Assembly (NCBI GenBank): GCA_016204525.1
Contig: JACQKO010000062.1
Span: 1 to 13,481 of the forward strand
From: Candidatus Levyibacteriota bacterium
GTDB taxonomy: Bacteria; Patescibacteriota; Microgenomatia; Levybacterales; GWA1-39-11
DNA length: 13,481 bases
Direction of reading: 5' to 3'
In this document: in pieces, positions 6,105-11,159 of the stretch
Position numbering within the stretch: position 1 is the stretch's first letter
Layout: every line of letters starts with the position of its first letter
Made by a program: the position numbers and the translations under genes
The notes under the pieces: generated by a model
What the model was told of the DNA's origin: nothing
Database searches by the model: none
What the model saw: the letters and a program-made list of their open reading frames with translations, nothing else

Positions 6105-7260
6105 TATTCCAGACTGTATTTAAATTATTTCCTATAACTCTCCATGAATATTCATGCTCAACCAATTCCCTAGCATTTTTTGCCAATTTCTTTCTTAATT
6201 CCAAATCATTAAGCAAGGACACTATTTTTTGCGCGAAATCTTCTTCTTTAGCTATTACTATATGTTTGTTATTAGATAAATCCAAACCTTCTAGTCTATC
6301 AGGCAAGGAAACTACTGGACAACCCGACGCCATTGCCTCAAGTACTTTGAAGTTTGTTCCCCCGCCTAACCTCACTGGCGCAACAACCAAATCGGATTCT
6401 TCGTAAGCATCCTGAATTCTAGGAGTAAAGTCTTTTTTCTCAATTCGAAAGTCGCCGAATTTTAAAGTTTTGACTTTTTTTCCGATTATCGTAAGTCTTA
6501 TATCTCCGGGAAGATTCTTAAAGATCTCATTATAGAAAAAATTAATTGCGTCGACATTTGGAAAGTAAGTAAAATTCCCGACAAATAGAAGTTTCGTTCC
6601 TTTCTTAGCCTTAGGGGAATTAAATTTGAATTCGTCAATATCAACACCATTTCTTATCACTTCACATTCATCAACATATTTTTTAATTATAGTAGCATCG
6701 GCATCTGACACCGCAATGCAAAGATCGGCTTTTTTCAACAAAGATATTTCCTCCTCTCGAATTTTATCCGCCTGAAATCTAAATAATGGCTTGAGTAAGA
6801 AATTCGCATTTTTTACATGCTCACGATACACTTGATATTCGATATTTTCGGTACCAAATACTTGTTTTACGCCAAGACCTCGAATTTCATCCGAAATATA
6901 AAAAGCGGTGTAAAAAGATTCAAAGTGTACAATGTCAATTTCTTTTTCATGAATAATCCTTAATAAGTCATTTGCAACAGGCTCAGAATAATAAAGAGTT
7001 TTGAAAATAGAATTGCCACCAAATAATCCTAATATATTTTTAGGATCATTAACTTTCCTTCTGACTACCGTTTCTACGACTTCTACTCCTATCTTTTCCA
7101 TTTCTACAACCGAATTTCTCCATGAACCATCCCTAACAAACGAGAAGAGATATTTTTTTAAATCTTGCCCGGAATGTTTTAACATGTGATAAGCGCGATT
7201 CTTCCCCCCGGTATTAGTAGGATAAGGAAAATCATAAGTAACAAATAATACTTTTTTCAT
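6097..7260 (-). CDS. GT4-family glycosyltransferase (GGGT subgroup)
   Basis: A 387-residue GT-B glycosyltransferase. The start was set at ATG 7260 because MKKVLFVTYDFPYPTNTGGK (1-20) is the usual opening of this subgroup. An in-frame ATG at 7317 would add 19 residues translated from an octamer repeat and is less likely, although a TAAAAT box sits 6 nt ahead of it. The N-domain has FGTENIEYQVY (135-145) and AVSDADATIIKK (183-194). The C-domain has LLFVGNFTYFPNVDAI (224-239) and APVRLGGGTNFKVLEAMASG (294-313). In this subgroup the first Glu of the EX7E motif is Gly (G300) and only E308 remains. The conserved Arg/Leu after GGGT is replaced by Asn-Phe. The donor is unknown. It lies downstream of the GT-C gene on the same strand. 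Confidence 0.88.
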   Translation of the reverse strand: MKKVLFVTYDFPYPTNTGGKNRAYHMLKHSGQDLKKYLFSFVRDGSWRNSVVEMEKIGVEVVETVVRRKVNDPKNILGLFGGNSIFKTLYYSEPVANDLLRIIHEKEIDIVHFESFYTAFYISDEIRGLGVKQVFGTENIEYQVYREHVKNANFLLKPLFRFQADKIREEEISLLKKADLCIAVSDADATIIKKYVDECEVIRNGVDIDEFKFNSPKAKKGTKLLFVGNFTYFPNVDAINFFYNEIFKNLPGDIRLTIIGKKVKTLKFGDFRIEKKDFTPRIQDAYEESDLVVAPVRLGGGTNFKVLEAMASGCPVVSLPDRLEGLDLSNNKHIVIAKEEDFAQKIVSLLNDLELRKKLAKNARELVEHEYSWRVIGNNLNTVWNNL

Positions 7261-7272
7261 AAAATTAAATAG

Positions 7273-7337
7273 TTGAATAGCTGAATGGCTACATGGCTTT
7301 AAAACTATTCTAACCATTCAGCCATTTTAGCTATTCA
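7273..7337. repeat. Octamer-type repeat and inverted copies between GT-C stop and GT4 start
   Basis: AGTTGAAT, AGCTGAAT, GGCTACAT and GGCTTTAA run with an 8-nt period from 7271. They face a complementary set, ACCATTCA, GCCATTTT and AGCTATTC (7314-7336). GAATAGCTGAATGGCT (7275-7290) pairs with the right half after a gap. The block starts inside the last codons of the GT-C gene and ends near the GT4 start, and could fold in the intercistronic mRNA. Confidence 0.65.
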
Positions 7338-8831
7338 CTTTAGTTTTAATATTAAATACTCTTTGCTTGATGCTATCTGCTTGTACATTGTTCCAAATCC
7401 GCTGAAATCATTCGGAGTTGGGTTTGCGATTACCAGATGAGTGGCACCCCGCTCAATCAATTTCTCGATTGGTTCTTGAAACGTTGGCCAACCGCGTCTT
7501 GCGCTCATATTGAGCAATGTCGTACTTCCATCATATGGTGCAATTATGATTGCATCTTTTGGCAAAATCTCATCCGCCCTTTTCCCGGCAGCAACCATCC
7601 CCCGATCATTAATATTAAAGTAATCTCGAACTAACATCCATGAAAAATAAAAGGAAGACAAAATAATTATTCCAATAATAAAACCTGCAATAATCCCGCT
7701 AATTCTTTTTACTAATATATCGAACAACGAAGCTACCCCAAGACCGGCAAAAATACTAATCGTTGGAATTGTTGCGATTTGGTAATAATCATGACGAACA
7801 TTACCGGTAGCTATAACGGAAACGTAGAGAGCCGATGCTAAGGCGAAGGACAAGAAAAACAAAGCGTTCTTACTTTTAGCTAATGGCAAATAGCTAATAG
7901 CTAATAGTAAAATACCTACATATCCCAGTATCAATTTCGTTACTCTCTCATATCCTATCCATCTAAAAAATGCCGGACGAAATCTTATTCCATCTCCATT
8001 AAAAAGCCAACTTGACGCAGGTACTCCCTCAGGGAACTGTCCTATCCACCACCGCCAAAGAACAAGTGGCGCCAAAGATAGAGCTAAAAATAACCACATC
8101 TGCCATTTTTTTATAAAATCGAACCCGAACTTGCTCCATGCCAAGTAAACCATCGGAAGCGTAAAAAATACCGCATAAGGCTTTAGTAAGAAAGACAATC
8201 CGGTGAACAAAATAGAAAGAGCAAAAAATATTTGATATTTTATATGTATTTTTGATATTTTCTTTTTGATATTCGATATGCCTTCGATCCACCTATCGAA
8301 AAAGTATATCCCTGCAAGGATCGAACCCGCCATGGCCGGATCAGGCAAAATCGTTCGTCCATAAAAGATCGAGAAGGGCAGGAAAAGATAAAAAAATGTG
8401 GCAAATTCGCCAGCTGATGAACGTGCATATTTCTTAGTCAGAAGATACACAAAATACGCTCCGGCCAAAGTTGCAAGAATAGATATTAGCCTGCCCCATT
8501 GCTCCAGCGTTAAACCAGTACACCCGTCGGGTGGATTAGCTTGGCACCCTACGGTAGATAACTTAAACAAACCAGCCTGAAGCGCATTATATATAGGAAG
8601 CTCGACGAATCGATACCCTTTTGGATTATCAATGCCTGATTGAATATTTGAGATATCAAAATATCGGGGATATAAAAGATTTATCCCTTCTCGGGCAAAA
8701 ATCGTTGAGACTGCGTTTGTATCGTTTTGCCTGAATGCATGCCAATCCGCCACCGGATTATCAAACCTATACAAACGGACAATAAATCCAAGCACAAAAA
8801 TCAATACAAGAAGCCACGTAATCCGCCTCAT
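7335..8831 (-). CDS. GT-C membrane glycosyltransferase (PMT_2/ArnT-like)
   Basis: A 498-residue multi-spanning membrane protein that would transfer a sugar from a polyprenyl-phosphate donor on the outer face of the membrane. Residues 4-20 form the first helix. The first extracytoplasmic loop has DWHAFRQNDT (29-38), the family signature (compare WRQADT), with D29, R34 and D37 as likely catalytic or binding residues. Many further hydrophobic segments follow, plus GRTILPDPAMAG near 164-175. The ATG at 8831 was preferred to the TTG at 8867, because a TTGATA/TAGAAT promoter with 17-bp spacing ends 7 nt before it. Residues about 93-104 (TVGCQANPPDGC) are encoded by a REP copy. Two more short repeats lie in frame at 7877-7911 and 8232-8279. 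Specificity is unknown. Confidence 0.85.
   Translation of the reverse strand: MRRITWLLVLIFVLGFIVRLYRFDNPVADWHAFRQNDTNAVSTIFAREGINLLYPRYFDISNIQSGIDNPKGYRFVELPIYNALQAGLFKLSTVGCQANPPDGCTGLTLEQWGRLISILATLAGAYFVYLLTKKYARSSAGEFATFFYLFLPFSIFYGRTILPDPAMAGSILAGIYFFDRWIEGISNIKKKISKIHIKYQIFFALSILFTGLSFLLKPYAVFFTLPMVYLAWSKFGFDFIKKWQMWLFLALSLAPLVLWRWWIGQFPEGVPASSWLFNGDGIRFRPAFFRWIGYERVTKLILGYVGILLLAISYLPLAKSKNALFFLSFALASALYVSVIATGNVRHDYYQIATIPTISIFAGLGVASLFDILVKRISGIIAGFIIGIIILSSFYFSWMLVRDYFNINDRGMVAAGKRADEILPKDAIIIAPYDGSTTLLNMSARRGWPTFQEPIEKLIERGATHLVIANPTPNDFSGFGTMYKQIASSKEYLILKLK
7877..7911. repeat. Five heptamers TAGCTAA-type inside GT-C gene
   Basis: TAGCTAA, TGGCAAA, TAGCTAA, TAGCTAA and TAGTAAA are contiguous on the plus strand. 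They encode part of a transmembrane segment (LLLAISYLPLAKS). Confidence 0.85.
8232..8279. repeat. TTGATAT-based repeat inside GT-C gene
   Basis: TTGATAT occurs at 8232, 8252 and 8266, and TCGATAT at 8273. The last two steps are 14 and 7 nt. It encodes a Lys/Ile-rich cytoplasmic loop (SNIKKKISKIHIKYQ). Confidence 0.65.
8521..8556 (-). repeat. REP element copy A, in frame inside GT-C gene
   Basis: 36 bp, 32 of 36 identical to copy B at 9513-9548. Read on the minus strand it has GTAG (8552-8549), then GGTG, an 11-nt loop and CACC, then C-GAC-GGGTG. GGGTG (8529-8533, plus) can pair either with CACCC at 8521-8525 or with CACCC at 8545-8549, so the two hairpins exclude each other. It encodes residues about 93-104 of the GT-C protein, adding two cysteines. 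Confidence 0.88.
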
Positions 8832-8838
8832 TAGCTTT

Positions 8839-8867
8839 ATTCTAATTGATACAAACCATATTATCAA
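8839..8867 (-). promoter_or_regulatory. Promoter of the GT-C gene
   Basis: On the minus strand TTGATA (8867-8862) and TAGAAT (8844-8839) are separated by 17 bp. The -10 ends 7 nt before the ATG at 8831, so the mRNA would be leaderless or nearly so. The box lies in the 81-bp divergent region shared with the Clp N-domain gene. Confidence 0.6.
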
Positions 8868-8899
8868 ACAAAAAAATGTTTCTTAACTTCTGTTTTATG

Positions 8900-8905
8900 T
8901 ATAAT
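8900..8905 (+). promoter_or_regulatory. -10 box of the Clp N-domain gene
   Basis: Consensus TATAAT ends 7 nt before the ATG at 8913, the same spacing as at the GT-C and GT4 (3929) starts. The -35 region is weak. The arrangement suggests a leaderless transcript and supports ATG 8913 over the in-frame ATG 8937, which also lacks a Shine-Dalgarno sequence. Confidence 0.5.
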
Positions 8906-8912
8906 ATCTGAC

Positions 8913-9482
8913 ATGGAAACTCGCGCAACAGAACCCATGGAATTATCGGATGGCGTAAACAAAGTACTGACATTTGCTAGAAACGAAGCATTTAGATTCA
9001 AAAGCAAAGTGATCACTCCCGGACACTTGTTCGTCGCGTTTATACTTGAAGGAAGCGTCGCGGATATACTCACACAAAAAGCGTCGAGATTAGAAGAATT
9101 TCGCCAGGCAGCGCAGGATACAAGTTGGAATATAGACGAAAATATTCTAAAACCTGAAATTAAACATAACTCTGACGTTAAAAGGGCATTAGAGATAGCC
9201 TCTGGAATGGCAAGTCAAGACGGATCAATAAGTATCTCTACTCTACATCTTTTAAGAGCTATTCTTTTAGATGGACTACTGAGAGACGCGAAGCAAGGAG
9301 ATGGTATGGCTGAGGTTATATTAAAATCAATGATTGGAAGCACGCCAGGAAGACTACTTGTAGAATCGGGGGCGATGAGCGAGGAGGAGGTTCGAAGAAA
9401 AGTTAAAGCGATTATAGACTCTGAACCTGAGGGACTAACCAAGGAAACACTTAAACGTCAACATGGTATTTACCAATTTTAA
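8913..9482 (+). CDS. Stand-alone Clp N-terminal (Clp R) domain protein
   Basis: A 189-residue soluble protein with the double helical repeat that forms the N-terminal domain of ClpA/ClpC unfoldases. Repeat one covers about 11-60, with TPGHLFVAFILEGSVADIL (35-53; compare TPEHLLLGLL). Repeat two covers about 86-165, with SDVKRALEIASGMA (87-100) and ISTLHLLRAILLD (108-120). There is no Walker A or B motif and no AAA module, so it cannot unfold proteins itself. In the family this domain binds adaptors, phospho-arginine or substrates; a free copy could be an adaptor or decoy for a ClpC encoded elsewhere, which is an inference. It is the only plus-strand gene in an otherwise one-directional locus, with its own promoter. 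It ends 31 nt before REP copy B. Confidence 0.85.
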   Translation: METRATEPMELSDGVNKVLTFARNEAFRFKSKVITPGHLFVAFILEGSVADILTQKASRLEEFRQAAQDTSWNIDENILKPEIKHNSDVKRALEIASGMASQDGSISISTLHLLRAILLDGLLRDAKQGDGMAEVILKSMIGSTPGRLLVESGAMSEEEVRRKVKAIIDSEPEGLTKETLKRQHGIYQF

Positions 9483-9512
9483 TCCCTTAGCTTATGAACC
9501 TCCCCTACTGTC

Positions 9513-9548
9513 CACCCGTCGGGTGAACTAGCTTGGCACCTCACGGTA
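9513..9548 (-). repeat. REP element copy B
   Basis: It shares the copy A structure, but the foot is GTGA instead of GTAG and four bases differ (relative positions 14, 16, 29 and 30). The hairpin CACCC-GTC-GGGTG is at 9513-9525. It lies between the converging Clp N-domain and RAYT genes, where it may also end transcription in both directions. Confidence 0.85.
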
Positions 9549-9549
9549 C

Positions 9550-10218
9550 TCACTCCAAAATTAGACTTTTTATTTTCGCCAGCTCCCTTTGATAATCAAC
9601 TCCATCATTTATAAACTCCCTATATCTTTTTTTAGATCCGTCGAATAAGCTCAGTAGAAATTTAGTAATTATAAAATTTTGATCCGTGTCTTTAATATAA
9701 AGCATATAGGATGTAAATGGGTACTTTTCCAAATCGCCAATCTCAATCATATATGCAGTGACTGGGTTCAGATGAATATAACGCGAAACATGCATGAAAT
9801 CCTCATCTGTCCCTATCCATCTACTCTTAAAGGGATTTTGAAATAAACTCCCATTCCGATTATTTTTTATATTAAAGTATTTGGCAAAACTATTTTGAAT
9901 ATTAGAAGCAAAGATTTTTATTCCATCATCTTGTAATTGCTTTACCAATAAATGGTAATGGTTAGGCATAAAAGCAAATGCATAAATTTCGACTAATGGA
10001 GAGTGATCTTTTACGCCAGACAGATATGAATCTCTTAGCTTTGTGGTCATTTGTTTAAACTTGGAATATCGTATTATCTGTTGATACCTATAGAAGTCGA
10101 TCGAGTTAGTAATCTGGGTTAAATGCCTTAGCGAAGAGAATATTGTTTCATTTCCTACGGATTTATTGAAGACATGATAAATTTCTCCCGTAGCCAATAC
10201 ATCTCTTTTCGTCGACAT
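9550..10218 (-). CDS. REP-associated tyrosine transposase (RAYT, Y1/IS200-like)
   Basis: A 222-residue single-strand transposase or nickase of the HUH superfamily. GEIYHVFNKSVG (11-22) is the usual opening. FMPNHYHLLVK (83-93) holds the HUH pair H87 and H89. The catalytic Tyr is most likely Y114 in FAKYFN, followed by NGSLFQNPFKSRWI (122-135) and YIHLNPV (147-153), all hallmarks of RAYT proteins. The frame is intact, the length is normal and all catalytic residues are present, so it may be active. RAYTs cut and rejoin single-stranded REP DNA at the foot tetranucleotide. Its promoter overlaps REP C. GAGG near the start is the closest thing to a Shine-Dalgarno sequence but lies only 2 nt from the ATG. 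Confidence 0.93.
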   Translation of the reverse strand: MSTKRDVLATGEIYHVFNKSVGNETIFSSLRHLTQITNSIDFYRYQQIIRYSKFKQMTTKLRDSYLSGVKDHSPLVEIYAFAFMPNHYHLLVKQLQDDGIKIFASNIQNSFAKYFNIKNNRNGSLFQNPFKSRWIGTDEDFMHVSRYIHLNPVTAYMIEIGDLEKYPFTSYMLYIKDTDQNFIITKFLLSLFDGSKKRYREFINDGVDYQRELAKIKSLILE

Positions 10219-10228
10219 ACCTCAGACT

Positions 10229-10257
10229 ACTATAGAATCCGTAGGGTGTCAATACAA
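10229..10257 (-). promoter_or_regulatory. Candidate RAYT promoter overlapping REP C
   Basis: On the minus strand TTGTAT (10257-10252) and TATAGT (10234-10229) are spaced 17 bp; the -10 ends 10 nt before ATG 10218. The -35 and spacer lie within REP C, so folding or transposase binding there could affect expression. A TTGACA nearby has only 12 bp of spacing and is not used in this call. Confidence 0.4.
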
Positions 10258-10273
10258 TACCACCCGTCGGGTG
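10239..10273 (+). repeat. REP element copy C, inverted relative to A and B
   Basis: On the plus strand it reads CC-GTAG-GGTG, a 12-nt loop, CACC, then C-GTC-GGGTG. The foot GTAG is at 10241-10244. Compared with A it has one extra base and a changed loop, while both stems are conserved. It fills the gap between the alpha/beta hydrolase stop and the RAYT start. Confidence 0.82.
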
Positions 10274-10282
10274 AATTTTAGT

Positions 10283-11155
10283 TCAACGCGAGGACCTTAA
10301 TCTCTGAAGACCGTCAAGAGCATTTATTGCCAAAGTGGCGTGTTTGTTTGCATGTATTGATAATTCGTTGTGACCTCCAACAACTGAATAATAACCCTTC
10401 ATTGAAGGCACACCAGTTTCTCTCATGTACCCTATTTGTTTACTAACTGGGAAGAGGGGATCGTGGACTCCTGAGATTACAGAAAGCATAACTCCACGAT
10501 TTTGAAGAGCTTCCATCAAGTCTTTTATTTCAAATGTAGTTATTGCATCCATTTCCTTGGTAATAGAAGCAGGGTTTACTAGAGCATACAAAGTGATTCT
10601 TTCGCATATACTAACCGAGCTTGCCGGATCCATAAATAATGGTGGACGAATAATTGTCTCTTCAAGTAACATTCTTATGAATCTACCCGTAAGAGTTGAC
10701 CTAGTATCTTTCCCTACTAATCCTGCCGGTTTATCAAGGACTATATTTCGAAACTGTTCAGGCTTAAGCATTGCCGCTATAAGAACATTTATTGCACCTT
10801 CAGAATGAGCTATGACGTCAGCCCTATCAATTCCCTTTTTCTTAAGCATATCGAGTATTAATCGCGCTTTACGCAGTTCTACTTCCGGATATCCCTCGTT
10901 CCCTATAACACTTCCACTTAATCTCGAATACTCAAGCGATAATGCTCTTCTGCTCGAGTTAAAAGCAGTTTTAAGGGTTTTTCTGTACGTTTGGTAATCC
11001 TCGGACCACCCTGGTGCAATCAATATCGGAATCTGATCCGTGACGGTTTCCGGTTTTACATCAATAACTGATACCTGCCCGTAGGGAGATACAAACCTTT
11101 CTTTTTGCCAAAATTGCCGTTCGAAAGAAACACCTACTGCTGCAAGCGCTTCCAT
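10283..11155 (-). CDS. Alpha/beta-hydrolase fold protein
   Basis: A 290-residue hydrolase of unknown substrate. The likely triad is S118 in the nucleophile elbow AHSEGA (116-121), D232 in GVHDPLFP (229-236) and H262 in GGHNELS (260-266). IAPGWSEDY (46-54) would form the oxyanion-hole loop. A cap of about 60 residues (150-210) lies between strands. No signal peptide is seen, so it is probably cytoplasmic. The ATG begins 4 nt after the stop of the ligase/GT-C gene, which means co-transcription and possibly a role in the same pathway, such as removing an acyl group or a lipid-linked intermediate; this is a guess from context. No Shine-Dalgarno sequence is visible. Confidence 0.82.
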   Translation of the reverse strand: MEALAAVGVSFERQFWQKERFVSPYGQVSVIDVKPETVTDQIPILIAPGWSEDYQTYRKTLKTAFNSSRRALSLEYSRLSGSVIGNEGYPEVELRKARLILDMLKKKGIDRADVIAHSEGAINVLIAAMLKPEQFRNIVLDKPAGLVGKDTRSTLTGRFIRMLLEETIIRPPLFMDPASSVSICERITLYALVNPASITKEMDAITTFEIKDLMEALQNRGVMLSVISGVHDPLFPVSKQIGYMRETGVPSMKGYYSVVGGHNELSIHANKHATLAINALDGLQRLRSSR

Positions 11156-11159
11156 ATAA

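Larger units (their letters stand above)
9513..10273 (-). mobile_element. RAYT/REP unit: transposase gene bracketed by two inverted REP copies
   Basis: REP B (9513-9548) ends 1 nt from the stop codon of the transposase. REP C (10239-10273) lies 21 nt upstream of its start and is inverted relative to B. This is the layout of REP/RAYT units (REPtrons) known from gamma-proteobacteria. It sits between the alpha/beta hydrolase and the Clp N-domain gene. No target-site duplication could be recognised. Confidence 0.8.

Noticed and set aside
8029..8428. Two minus-strand ORFs (62 and 87 residues) inside the GT-C gene
   Set aside because: They lie in other frames of a gene with clear family motifs, and their composition is not protein-like.
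8867..8867. TTG start for the GT-C gene, adding 12 residues
   Set aside because: The TTG falls within the -35 box of the best promoter, and the ATG at 8831 begins the normal signal-anchor helix.
9483..9512. Classical rho-independent terminator after the Clp N-domain gene
   Set aside because: No stem followed by a T-run is present; only the REP hairpin is near, and it lacks a U-tract.
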